From: Stentor coeruleus | Lineage: Eukaryota > Ciliophora > Heterotrichea > Heterotrichida > Stentoridae | Assembly: GCA_001970955.1 (NCBI GenBank) | Contig: MPUH01000424.1 | Location: forward strand, 1-55,302 | DNA: 55,302 nucleotides | Reading direction: 5' to 3' | Shown: positions 9,906-18,525 of the stretch, piece by piece | Numbering within the stretch: position 1 is the stretch's first letter | Layout: the number at the start of each line of letters is the position of its first letter | Position numbers and translations under genes: made by a program | The notes under the pieces: model-generated | Database searches by the model: none | What the model was told of the DNA's origin: nothing | Seen by the model: only the letters and a program-made list of their open reading frames with translations

Positions 9906-10355
9906 ATGAAGACAAGGTCAAAAACAGGTGCTCTCAAAACAATATTGAAAACAGTTTACTATAGCAGTGATGAAAGCCAAGACTCCAATATATCCCCAGA
10001 CTTTGATCATCCCTGCTCAAAAACAGATAGAAAGCGCTTTCGTAAAAACGAATTACAAGTTAAGGTTCTTATTCAAGAATTCGATAAAAACCCATTCTGG
10101 AGCAAAAAATTAGTACTTGAACTCTCTGATAAAACAGGCTTATCCGAATCTCAAGTTTATAAGTGGAATTGGGACTATAGGAAAAAAATTAGGAAAAGTG
10201 AAAAACAGCCTAATGAGAATAAACTTGCATGCAAAGAAACTTTAATACCAAGTAAAATGGAAGGCGAGATAATACAGTTGCAGAAATACTATAAAGTTAG
10301 CTTTAATACAGTCCCTATGACTACTCCAAGTCGATTTTTATTCAGTGGGGTATAA
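9906..10355 (+). CDS. Homeodomain-like DNA-binding protein
   Basis: 149 residues, one exon, ATG start, TAA stop. Residues about 41-99 form a homeodomain-like unit: basic arm DRKRFRKNELQVKVL, helix 1/2 region EFDKNPFWSKKLVLELSDKT, then the recognition-helix region GLSESQVYKWNWDYRKKIRK. Trp at the position equivalent to homeodomain 48 is present (residue 87), but the nearly invariant Asn51 is replaced by Asp (residue 90) and positions 49-50 are Asn-Trp instead of Phe-Gln. The rest is polar and probably disordered. A transcriptional regulator is the natural inference; altered contact residues leave its DNA preference open. The gene is small but complete. Confidence 0.75.
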   Translation: MKTRSKTGALKTILKTVYYSSDESQDSNISPDFDHPCSKTDRKRFRKNELQVKVLIQEFDKNPFWSKKLVLELSDKTGLSESQVYKWNWDYRKKIRKSEKQPNENKLACKETLIPSKMEGEIIQLQKYYKVSFNTVPMTTPSRFLFSGV

Positions 10356-10989
10356 GGTGCTAATATAAAGTTGCGGAAATATATGCCTGTTTTTACATGA
10401 AATTATATATCGTCGTTATAAATATAGTATTATATATTATTATAACTATTTAGTACCTTTTACAAGGAAAAATCGACGATTGAAGATTTTAATAAATTCT
10501 GTTGAAAAAGTCTAACGTAAAAAGCGAGATTTTTAAAACAAAATTATATTATAATCTAAAAACGTAAAAAATAACAGTGTAAAGTGCTAATTTCATATAA
10601 ATCTAAGCTTGTGAATCTATGATAACTATATTCTGATAACAGAAAGTGGAAGTTGAAAATTTTCCCTTGAAAGCAAACTAAACATTTGTAACTCTGGATT
10701 AATAAGACTAAGAATTAAGTTTTTATATGTAAATGCAAGTAGAAAATTGTTTATGTCATTTTGGAAAACAAATTTCATAAGACTTTTATCAGTAGAGACT
10801 GAGTGTAATTACCAATATAGTTAAGCCCTCCAGTAACTAAAAAATCCATCACATTTCCCCAATTAATACCATTTGTATTAAAATCAAATCCTAAATATCA
10901 AGTACCCAACAAAAAAAAACATCAAAATAATCTAAAATCCAACTTCAATTACCCGATCTACCCATATTCACAAAAAAATTATATAAAAA
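10356..10989. other. Intergenic, with possible minus-strand gene fragment
   Basis: No intact gene. The last 120 bases are A/C-rich, as expected for the 5' flank of the following plus-strand gene. The minus strand from about 10925 to 10626 can be read as a short protein if a 15-nt consensus intron, a 14-nt intron-like stretch and a one-base homopolymer indel are all allowed; this is treated as a finding, not a gene. Confidence 0.4.
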
Positions 10990-12114
10990 ATGAAGCACTT
11001 ATACAGAAAATCTCAAGAAAAATTCTTACACGCGTGCAAAACCGTAGAAGGCCGCAGTGAGTTTTCTCAATACACATCACCTTTATGGGACCCTTTAAGA
11101 AAAAACCTAACAACCGAATATCTTCAAATAGGTAGCAAATCTGCCGAGAAATGGCTTATCATATCAAGTGGTACATATGGTCTTGACTTTTACATAGGCA
11201 GTGATATTCAAACTTATATAACCCGTATGATAGGTCTTAATCAAATAAAACTCCCTGACAATATCTCAATACTAATAGTCCATGGTATAAATCCTTGGGG
11301 AGCAGCATGGTTTCGTCCTTCTAACATAAACAATGTTTGTCTTAATTACAATTTCGCTGAAGAGCTAGAAAATGTTCAAAAAAAAGAACTCGCTGATAAA
11401 AACTTTAAAAAACTTATAGACATGTATAAAAACTGTGAAAGTGTGATAAATACTATTGGATGGAAATTTAAAACTTATCATTTGATGAAAACTATGTTTT
11501 ATTATATGAAATATGGACCTGAACTGTTTTATGAAGGCGTTTATACTCATCAAAGAGATAATAATATAGGATTGCATTATGGTGGTTTAAAAAAACAAAA
11601 TGAGAATATTGAGTTAGAGAAAAAAATAAATATAATTATCCCTGAAGATCATACTAAAGTAATACATTTGGATATACAGACAAGTACAAAGAAAAATCTT
11701 AATTATTATTTTGGTACTGAAGATAAAAAGTCGTATGATTTTTTTTCGAAAATAGAAAATTTCCCTGCTTTAAATATAAGAAAACATAGTATTCCTTTAC
11801 AGTCAATTATTTCTGGGATTAAGAGTGATAAGGATAATTGGATTTCGGCTACTTTTAATATATATGGAAGTGGAAGTCTGAGTAGGTTGAATGCTTTGAG
11901 GGATGAAAATATTTTCCATAATTTTAACATTTGGGTTGAAAACTGGGCTAGAGATGAGGAATCTTTGTGGCCTGTTGATTCTTATTTAGAAAGCCATTAT
12001 AAGAGAAAGTTGCTTAAATGCTATTATCCTGCAATATGGTCGTGGAATCAGCTTGCTATTGATAATAGCTATAATATGTTCAAAGAAGTGTTAGGGAAAT
12101 TAGGAAATAGTTAA
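10990..12114 (+). CDS. DUF2817 family protein (M14-like carboxypeptidase fold)
   Basis: 374 residues, one exon, ATG start, TAA stop. The N-terminal third matches the DUF2817 pattern: WLIISSGTYGLDFYIGSDIQ (family form: SGTHGVEGF..GSAIQ), then ILIVHGINPWGAAWFRPSN and NNVCLNYNF (family form: HALNPyGfaw.RR.nedNVDLNRNF). DUF2817 proteins resemble zinc carboxypeptidases. The first metal-ligand His of the SGTHG motif is Tyr here and the DLNRNF motif is LNYNF, so catalytic activity is doubtful. No signal peptide or membrane segment is evident. The substrate is unknown even for intact members. Confidence 0.75.
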   Translation: MKHLYRKSQEKFLHACKTVEGRSEFSQYTSPLWDPLRKNLTTEYLQIGSKSAEKWLIISSGTYGLDFYIGSDIQTYITRMIGLNQIKLPDNISILIVHGINPWGAAWFRPSNINNVCLNYNFAEELENVQKKELADKNFKKLIDMYKNCESVINTIGWKFKTYHLMKTMFYYMKYGPELFYEGVYTHQRDNNIGLHYGGLKKQNENIELEKKINIIIPEDHTKVIHLDIQTSTKKNLNYYFGTEDKKSYDFFSKIENFPALNIRKHSIPLQSIISGIKSDKDNWISATFNIYGSGSLSRLNALRDENIFHNFNIWVENWARDEESLWPVDSYLESHYKRKLLKCYYPAIWSWNQLAIDNSYNMFKEVLGKLGNS

Positions 12115-12254
12115 GGATTAAAAGTATTGATATTTAAGATTGTAATGGAGACTAGAGGATTTAAATTGAATGAGGATTTATAATATTTCAAGTATTGTTT
12201 TTTGACTTTTAAAATATGTGCTTAACTGAAAGGTTAGTTAAAGTTATATTTTTT

Positions 12255-12650
12255 TTAATGTTCGATTTCGCCTAAACGATTTTGCAAGAATTTGAACTCA
12301 GGGTAAAAAGCTGCCTCTAATTGCTTCCCGTCGTAAAACCTTCCATTGACAGTTCGATAAAACATTTCTGCTGCTAAATCATAGTTGAACTTCAAATAAA
12401 ATTGAACTGGGTACTCGGAATTATCATCTAAATGGGTAGTGAAGTCTGCCAACGAACCAAAATTTTTTGCTTCCTGCTTTATATCTTCTTCACATTCATC
12501 ATTATATTCTTTGCACATATTCAACACAACAACAATTTTAGTTGTTTCTGTATGTTTTTTTTTAGAAGGAGGTTCATATGGTTTTGAAACTGGCTCTACC
12601 CAATCCTTAAAATTGTTAGGCTTAGCAGGGTCATATTGATCTAAACTCAT
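12255..12650 (-). CDS. UHM/RRM-type splicing-factor-like protein
   Basis: 131 residues, one exon, ATG start, TAA stop. After a short polar N-terminus, residues about 35-128 form an RRM-like fold. IVVVLNMCKEYNDECEEDIK is the RNP2 strand and acidic helix seen in U2AF-homology motifs, and VNGRFYDGKQLEAAFYPEFK matches the NGRYFGGRxVxAxFY-type end of the SPF45/RBM17 and U2AF UHM. UHMs bind tryptophan-containing peptide ligands of splicing factors rather than RNA. A spliceosomal role fits an organism with ultra-short introns, but ortholog assignment is uncertain. It is convergent with the DUF2817 gene, 140 bp away. Confidence 0.7.
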   Translation of the reverse strand: MSLDQYDPAKPNNFKDWVEPVSKPYEPPSKKKHTETTKIVVVLNMCKEYNDECEEDIKQEAKNFGSLADFTTHLDDNSEYPVQFYLKFNYDLAAEMFYRTVNGRFYDGKQLEAAFYPEFKFLQNRLGEIEH

Positions 12651-12742
12651 ATTTTATCAACAATTTAAAAAAAAAATCCTAATATCTCTCACCCAATAAA
12701 ATATCAAAGTAAAAATCATGCCAATAAACATTATAATAAATA

Positions 12743-13396
12743 ATGCTTGACAGCGTAATGAAGTATCCAGAAGTTAGAGAATTCCTATCAGATTATCCTC
12801 GAACTAAATGGCGAATATGCATAGACTCAATCTTTTTATTTGGTCTGCATACACTTCAAAGAGACTATGATTCTTTATCAATCCCAGAATTAATCAAACT
12901 CTCCGATATAGATATAAAAGATTATAATCTTGAAACATCCTATAAAGCTCCAAGTGGAAGTTCAAGACGAGGTTCTAAAGCAACCTTAGCTAAAGATCAA
13001 GAAACTCAAACAACTTCATCATCAAAAAAACCTGAAATAATAATAAAAGACCTAAGATCTCCGGTTAAAAACAACTGTTGCCAAACTGTATCAAATCTTC
13101 AAATACAGAAATTTAGACCTAAAGAATTATTTCCACCTACAGTTAGAAACCAAAGGTCATCTGATGTTACAATATCAGAAGCCCTTAAAGAACCAAAAAC
13201 ATGTCCAATAGAAAGCGCAAAAAACATAATGAGAAATGAGTCTTATGATGGAGTCAAAGGAAGAAACGACAAGAAAAACCCTAAAAAAGAATATTTGTCG
13301 TTAATCGAATCAAGATCTGATAGTGTTAATCAAGATTACTGGCTTGAAAGGTACTCAAATGCAAGCAAAGACAACCTTTTAAGCTATAGATCCTAG
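12743..13396 (+). CDS. Hypothetical protein, helical N-terminus and disordered tail
   Basis: 217 residues, one exon, ATG start, TAG stop. I do not recognise it. The first ~60 residues (MLDSVMKYPEVREFLSDYPR onward) look helical and globular; the remainder is rich in Lys, Ser, Arg and Pro and ends with a short helical stretch, DYWLERYSNASKDNLLSYRS. There is no membrane segment. It is divergent from the UHM gene with only 92 bp between start codons, so the two promoters must be very compact or shared. Confidence 0.7.
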   Translation: MLDSVMKYPEVREFLSDYPRTKWRICIDSIFLFGLHTLQRDYDSLSIPELIKLSDIDIKDYNLETSYKAPSGSSRRGSKATLAKDQETQTTSSSKKPEIIIKDLRSPVKNNCCQTVSNLQIQKFRPKELFPPTVRNQRSSDVTISEALKEPKTCPIESAKNIMRNESYDGVKGRNDKKNPKKEYLSLIESRSDSVNQDYWLERYSNASKDNLLSYRS

Positions 13397-13514
13397 TTGC
13401 GACTAGTCTATAATTTATATTTTTTTCACTCTAAATCTTATTACCCTTTATAATCATATCATATTCTTTTAGAATCTTAAAAAATCAATTTTTTATATAT
13501 ATATAAAATATATA

Positions 13515-14216
13515 ATGTGGAGACGTCTTCTTGCTGAAGCTATAGGGACATTTCTTTTTACCTTATCAATATCCGTATCTCATTTCAATGTATTTAATAT
13601 TCCAGGTACTTATTATAGCGCATATACCGTAGCTGGATCTGTAGTAATGCTTATGATGATGACAGGTTTTATATCAGGGTCTCATTTAAATCCTGCAATA
13701 ACCATAGGGTGTATAACAAAACATATTCTCTCAGCTAAAGTGAGTAAACAAGACTTAATCGAATATATTCTTTATATAATCATCCAAATGATCTCTGCTA
13801 TACCTGCTGGGTATTTAGCTTGGGCAATGAACAGAAGTTCAATGTATTTCGATATGCCTATGAACTCATCAAAAGCTAATGCATTTTTCGCTGAATTAGT
13901 CTATTCAACATTAATTGTTGGTGTTGCTTTGATGATTGGTCAGTTAAATGACTCTATTGTTATTGGAACTCTTGGTTTAGGTTCAGCATATTTTGGAGGT
14001 ATTTTAGCTGTTGGGCTTATTTCCGGTGGATGTTTTAATCCTGCAGTAGGTCTTGCTGTTAATTTAACACATTATACTGCTCATGGAACTCATATGGAAC
14101 ATTTATGGATTTATCTTGTTGCCCCAATGCTAGGAGGGGCTCTTGGTGGGGTTTTTAATACACTTTTTCTATCAGAACTCAATGCACAAAAAAAGTCTAA
14201 AATTGACCCTGAGTAA
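13515..14216 (+). CDS. Aquaporin / MIP-family channel
   Basis: 233 residues, one exon, ATG start, TAA stop. Six hydrophobic helices and the two MIP half-helix motifs are visible: SGSHLNPAITIG (NPA at 59-61) and GGCFNPAVGLAV (NPA at 175-177). The AEAIGTFLFTL start and AELVYSTLIVGVAL of the second half are typical of the internal duplication. MIP channels conduct water or small neutral solutes. The Arg that normally follows the second NPA and lines the selectivity filter is Val178 here, so selectivity may be unusual. In a freshwater ciliate a role in osmoregulation or vacuole membranes is plausible but inferred. It ends 14 bp before the POP5 start. Confidence 0.92.
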   Translation: MWRRLLAEAIGTFLFTLSISVSHFNVFNIPGTYYSAYTVAGSVVMLMMMTGFISGSHLNPAITIGCITKHILSAKVSKQDLIEYILYIIIQMISAIPAGYLAWAMNRSSMYFDMPMNSSKANAFFAELVYSTLIVGVALMIGQLNDSIVIGTLGLGSAYFGGILAVGLISGGCFNPAVGLAVNLTHYTAHGTHMEHLWIYLVAPMLGGALGGVFNTLFLSELNAQKKSKIDPE

Positions 14217-14230
14217 TAATAGTTAGTTAC

Positions 14231-14686
14231 ATGGTAAGGTTTAAGAATCGATATTTGCTTTGTGAAATCCAATGGGAAGATAGGAAATATGATCCAAATG
14301 TTAGAAATAAGGACCTTTATGATGCTATTAGGGATTCTGTTGGCATGAACTTTGGGGATTTTGGCATGGGGGCTATTTCATCCTCGTTGTCAAGTAATTT
14401 TTATATAGTCAAGTATTGGAACCCAGTGACTAATTTAGCTATTGTTAGAATACAAAGAGAAGAATTTCGTATGCTGTGGTGCGCTATAACTTTTGTCACG
14501 CATATTAGAGGGAGAAAAATAAGACCTAAGGTTATTTATACAGCTGGGACGATAAGAACTTGTCAGAGAGAAGTTGTTAGGGTTATAAGAGAGTGGATTG
14601 TTAATAGTCACAATGTTTTAGAGAAGCGGAAGAAAGAAGCTCAAGCTGAAGAAATGATGGATGAATTGGGTAGTATTGTCCCTTAA
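14231..14686 (+). CDS. POP5: RNase P / RNase MRP subunit POP5
   Basis: 151 residues, one exon, ATG start, TAA stop. The start MVRFKNRYLLCEIQWED matches the conserved MVRxKxRYLLxE beginning of POP5. The middle GDFGMGAISSSLSSNFYIVK and YWNPVTNLAIVRIQREEFRM correspond to the family's 'yGdfG.g....l.vkY..p.t.i.ivR..re..r.vw.al' pattern, and the length is normal. POP5 is a protein subunit of the ribonucleoproteins that process tRNA 5' ends (RNase P) and rRNA (MRP), acting in the nucleus. It lies 14 bp downstream of the aquaporin on the same strand; its well-conserved N-terminus supports an independent start there. Confidence 0.92.
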   Translation: MVRFKNRYLLCEIQWEDRKYDPNVRNKDLYDAIRDSVGMNFGDFGMGAISSSLSSNFYIVKYWNPVTNLAIVRIQREEFRMLWCAITFVTHIRGRKIRPKVIYTAGTIRTCQREVVRVIREWIVNSHNVLEKRKKEAQAEEMMDELGSIVP

Positions 14687-15009
14687 GGGTTAGTTTTGGA
14701 AGATAGAAGAATTAATAGTATTTGAGAAGACTGGGTGTTTTAGAGATTTGAAATGGTTGGATAAGTTTGAGGCTTTTAAGAAGGGTTGGATAGGTAAATG
14801 GGTAGTTGGTATGAAAGATTTAAGGTGAAGAAAATTGTGAGGGAATGATTGTTATAGAGGAATATCGATTAGATGAATTGAGTAGTATATTTTATATGTG
14901 AGGTATAAAGCTAAAATCAAACTATGTAAATAGTAAGAAACTAGCTAAAGAGTTTGCTATTTGCATATATTCGCATGCTGAATGATTTAGCGATCTATAT
15001 TAAAACTAA
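14687..15009. other. Intergenic, strongly G-rich plus strand
   Basis: No gene seen. The first ~190 bases after the POP5 stop are conspicuously G-rich and C-poor on the plus strand, the clearest example of the 3'-flank composition seen for other genes in the window. Confidence 0.5.
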
Positions 15010-15450
15010 TTATCTATCTCTTTTTACAGGTAGCCTACCTAGCCTGTAATCAGAAATCGCGGTTTGCTTGTATCTTTTTTTCTGAGGTAAAATTCTCTCA
15101 TATTTTACTTTAATATCATTATTTCTCACAGCTACAGAAGAGGCTGCTTCTGATTCACCAATTTCAAAATGCGGAGATTCAGTTAATTTTGTATAGTGAC
15201 ACTCGGTTTTACTGGGTGTTGATACAAATTTTATTGTTTCTAAAGTCCTTTGATGGTTGATTTTACTTATATCAGGTTTTGGGATTTCATTAACATTACT
15301 TTTTCTTTTAATAATAAAAACTGGCTTTTCAAGTTTTTTTGATTTCATTGGGTTTCTTGTGTATCGGATTTGCTTTAAACACTCATCTCCGAGTTTTAGC
15401 ATAGGGTGAAGTGTTGTTAGGTATTCGTCGAGTTCTTGAATTAAGCTCAT
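15010..15450 (-). CDS. Hypothetical protein
   Basis: 146 residues from the first ATG in the frame (15448-15450; MSLIQELDEYLTTLHPMLKL). The frame stays open further upstream, but only a TTG codon is available there, so the ATG is preferred. TAA stop. I do not recognise it. It has a short helical N-terminus followed by a basic, Lys/Ser/Thr-rich disordered region and ends in YRLGRLPVKRDR. No membrane segment or known domain is seen. It could be a small cytoskeletal or nuclear protein; nothing supports a more specific call. Confidence 0.55.
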   Translation of the reverse strand: MSLIQELDEYLTTLHPMLKLGDECLKQIRYTRNPMKSKKLEKPVFIIKRKSNVNEIPKPDISKINHQRTLETIKFVSTPSKTECHYTKLTESPHFEIGESEAASSVAVRNNDIKVKYERILPQKKRYKQTAISDYRLGRLPVKRDR

Positions 15451-15818
15451 TTGTAGGGGGCCTATATTTATTATTTGAGGAAGGAGATTTTGAACCAATA
15501 TACAATATGGAATAGCCCATCAGATGTCCAGCCCCCCCAAAAGATCCGCTTAAATGGCCTGAGAATTATTACAGAAGATATTTTGAATATGGATAATCCA
15601 ATATGTGCAGTAGATAATTTTCTGTATGTTGTAAGGAATTTGAAGTTGAAATAATTGATTAACCTTATAGTAAAATCTTAGCATAACTTATCCCTTAGCC
15701 TGAAAAATCCCCTACTATACAAACATTGTGATTTTTTTTTCAGTTAAAGTTAACTTTTTGAAATTCCCTTTATATCATATCTTTAATAACAACTAGCTTT
15801 GAGTTAAATAATTACATT
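15451..15818. other. Divergent intergenic region
   Basis: This lies between the minus-strand gene starting at 15450 and the plus-strand gene at 15819. It includes a short C-rich run near 15532 (seven C). A 50-60 codon open stretch on the plus strand has no ATG start that fits and was not accepted. Confidence 0.4.
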
Positions 15819-17333
15819 ATGGATTTTCATGTTAATTCAAAGCGTCCAACAATAAACTTGGATCATTCACAAACAGGAATTTACGATAAATTGTCCAATT
15901 GCAGATATAGCTATCGTTCTAACTCTACCGACTCTACACCACTGATTCTTCCATTGTTTCAACAACTTCAAAGCAAACTAAATGAGTTTGATGAATTTAT
16001 ATTTCCACCTCTTGAGCTTCCGAGTGCAAAGCACAAAAAAGTTATCAAGAGAAGACTCAAAAAAATTGAAAAAGAGGAAAAGGTCGAAGCCTTACAGCCT
16101 GTTTATTTTTCATCTAGATTCAAAGAAGTTGAAAAACCTCATATTTTAAGTGCTACAGCAACTTTCAACACCACAAGGTTCAATATAGGTCCTGGAACAT
16201 ATGAATCAAGCCCAAAAAATGACCAAAAAGGAATCTTCCTATCAGGAACTCCACGTTTCGAAGGTTTTGAAGTAAAAGCAGCTGAAGACTTCATCGAGCA
16301 AAAATCTCGCAATTATCTCTGTCAAACAATGATAAAAAAAAACAAAGACATGGCCAAACATACAAAAGAACGCAGACTCCAAAGTCTTGAAGAAACTACA
16401 AAAATCCGAGATTTTGAAAGTCTCGTTCACAAAAGAACAAAAATAGCCTTAGAATCTTTAAACCGTGAAACTAAACTTAAAAACTACACTGAAAAAATCT
16501 CAAAATTCGAATGGAGGATGAAAAGATTTGAAATCCATAAAGTGAAAATTGGTTGGGGATGTTTAATCACTGTCGCTAGTACAATTTTTATATTTAATCT
16601 TAAGGTTAAACTTAAGAAACATGCAATCAAAAGAATAAACAAAATGTTTATGATTCTATATTGGGTAAGCAAAGCTGTTGGGAAAATTGCTATAAAACTT
16701 AAGCGTATCCGTTGGAATTATCTTATTAAAACTGTTAATAAAAGATCTCCACTTATAAGAAATTGGATTGAAAAACGTAAAAAAATTTATAATAAGATGA
16801 TAGTTGCGCTTATTGAAAGGGTTTTATTTGGGAATTATATGACAAGGCTGATGGTTAATTTCAAAAAGTATATATATCTTATTCAATATAGCATAAGACA
16901 TATTATTCGTATAAAAAGAGCTCGTAACTGGGGGTTGATGCTACTTTTTAAAAAACTAGAGACTAAAGTTTTAGAAAGAAAAGGACAAAAAAGGAGTTTT
17001 AAAGACCACACTTTTGCCCCTGCTATGATAGAAGTTGAAATCAGAAAATATTATCTTAAAGCTGCAAGAAAATATATGATGGATGTAAAAGCTTATAAAG
17101 AAAAAATAAAAGAAGAACATGGGTCATCAAGAGGTAGCGAATATGATCAGAAATTTCGGGGTTCTTATAATGAAACTTTAAAAAAACCTGTGTTTCTTTT
17201 ATATACAAGCACAGAAGAAATTGTTAAAGATATAAAACTTGCTCTAGGAATTGAAGTGAAAAACTCATCAAGTCCAAACAGAAGAGCTACAACAAAAGTT
17301 GCATATGGGAGAAAGTTGACCTTTAATAAATAG
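15819..17333 (+). CDS. SHIPPO/STPG-repeat protein, basic, probably ciliary
   Basis: 504 residues, one exon, ATG start, TAG stop. At about residues 112-147 it holds a sperm-tail PG-rich (SHIPPO) repeat: TTRFNIGPGTYESSP followed by GIFLSGTPRFEGF. Such repeats occur in microtubule inner proteins and other axonemal or cortical proteins. The remainder is very basic and helical (residues about 165-430, rich in Lys, Arg, Ile), consistent with binding to microtubules or another acidic partner. One moderately hydrophobic stretch (GCLITVASTIFIFNL, about 247) could be a buried helix. Ciliary or cortical location is inferred from the repeat. Confidence 0.65.
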   Translation: MDFHVNSKRPTINLDHSQTGIYDKLSNCRYSYRSNSTDSTPLILPLFQQLQSKLNEFDEFIFPPLELPSAKHKKVIKRRLKKIEKEEKVEALQPVYFSSRFKEVEKPHILSATATFNTTRFNIGPGTYESSPKNDQKGIFLSGTPRFEGFEVKAAEDFIEQKSRNYLCQTMIKKNKDMAKHTKERRLQSLEETTKIRDFESLVHKRTKIALESLNRETKLKNYTEKISKFEWRMKRFEIHKVKIGWGCLITVASTIFIFNLKVKLKKHAIKRINKMFMILYWVSKAVGKIAIKLKRIRWNYLIKTVNKRSPLIRNWIEKRKKIYNKMIVALIERVLFGNYMTRLMVNFKKYIYLIQYSIRHIIRIKRARNWGLMLLFKKLETKVLERKGQKRSFKDHTFAPAMIEVEIRKYYLKAARKYMMDVKAYKEKIKEEHGSSRGSEYDQKFRGSYNETLKKPVFLLYTSTEEIVKDIKLALGIEVKNSSSPNRRATTKVAYGRKLTFNK

Positions 17334-17415
17334 CCTATATGATAAAAAGTATTTTATAGTAATATTAAAATATTATATATCATAAAAATAAACTAATATT
17401 CATAAACAATTGTGA

Positions 17416-18507
17416 TTAGTAAGTTAATGATCTTGGATAACTAAATTCTTGAGGCTTAAAACACCTATAAAAAGATAATAATAGTTTTATTATAAGCATA
17501 ATCACCCCAAGTGGAGGTAAAAAAACAACCCCAAGCCCAGCTCCTATAACTAAACCACTTATCATTAAGCCTAAAATAACTGTAGTCGCTATTAGTACAG
17601 GGATTGCACAAATAAAAAATTTAACTATTTTATTTTTGATTCTTATCCTTTTGTATATCTTATAAAATATACTCCCAAATAATACAAAAGGTATTATTGG
17701 CACAGCAATAAACCCTACAGGTGATAGGGCTAATAATATAGGATAAAGACAAAATTTGAATCTTTTGATTTTATTACTTTCCATAAAAAAATCATCAGCA
17801 ATTTCTATCTTGTATACAATATATGTAAAAAGCCAAAATGGAATGCATAAGGGAAATAGTATAAAAAAAATAATTGTATACCAATAAAACTCATAAAAAC
17901 TTTTACCTACATAGCAGGTAAAGGCATTATGATTGATAGAATAGAATTCTTTACCACATATCCAACACCATTCATATAAGCATTTTGTACATTTCATATG
18001 AGGACATCCTCCACCTTTTTGAACATAGCTTTTGCATTTTGGGCAGATTCTGATGTTTTCTCTGGCTGCCCATTTGATGAAAGTTTTGTCTTCTTTTATT
18101 TTGCATTTGCCTTTATGTAAAGGTTGGGAGCAGTGATAGCAGTATTTATGATTGCAAACTTTGCAGATTAAATTGAAATTATCGTTTGATGCAACATCAT
18201 AACCATCACATCCTGGTATTGGGCACCATTTTACATATCTGTCGACTTCTAAATCTTTTATACTCTTAAAGTGCACATATTTTTTGTATATATTAGGAAG
18301 AACCAAAGTTGATATTTCTGAACTTGAAAGAACATTAACACATTGAGGACATGTTATTACTCTAACATCAGCTTCTTTTATTTTAAGTGTTATATATGTT
18401 TCAATACAACTTTTACAAAACTGATGTGTGCATACTAATGTGAGTAAATCTTTATTCTCTTGACATATAGGACAAGCTCCTTCTGAGTGGATGATATCGT
18501 ATATCAT
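17416..18507 (-). CDS. RBR-type E3 ubiquitin ligase with membrane segments
   Basis: 363 residues, one exon, ATG start, TAA stop. The RING-IBR-RING triad is complete. RING1 is about 12-56 (CPICQENKDLLTLVCTHQFC to CPQC), the IBR about 80-135 (WCPIPGCDGYDV to CSQPLHKGKC), and RING2 about 155-184 (CPKCKSYVQKGGGCPHMKC to CWICG). The Cys in GGGCPHMKC (about 168) is the expected thioester-forming residue, so it should act by the RBR hybrid mechanism. Residues about 205-345 contain three or four hydrophobic segments (for example YTIIFFILFPLCIPFWLFTY), so it is membrane-anchored, like RNF19/RNF144 relatives. It begins 18 bp after the stop of the upstream gene in the same frame. Confidence 0.92.
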   Translation of the reverse strand: MIYDIIHSEGACPICQENKDLLTLVCTHQFCKSCIETYITLKIKEADVRVITCPQCVNVLSSSEISTLVLPNIYKKYVHFKSIKDLEVDRYVKWCPIPGCDGYDVASNDNFNLICKVCNHKYCYHCSQPLHKGKCKIKEDKTFIKWAARENIRICPKCKSYVQKGGGCPHMKCTKCLYEWCWICGKEFYSINHNAFTCYVGKSFYEFYWYTIIFFILFPLCIPFWLFTYIVYKIEIADDFFMESNKIKRFKFCLYPILLALSPVGFIAVPIIPFVLFGSIFYKIYKRIRIKNKIVKFFICAIPVLIATTVILGLMISGLVIGAGLGVVFLPPLGVIMLIIKLLLSFYRCFKPQEFSYPRSLTY

Positions 18508-18525
18508 AATCTATTTTATTATATA

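Noticed and set aside
14203..14235. GTAATAATAGTTAG at the aquaporin stop, which would fuse it in frame to POP5 if spliced
   Set aside because: It is 14 nt, shorter than all supported introns, and POP5 has its own well-conserved N-terminus at the ATG.
15490..15655. Plus-strand open stretch overlapping the start of the gene at 15450
   Set aside because: No suitable ATG, low complexity in part, and no recognisable motif; it is mainly a by-product of composition.
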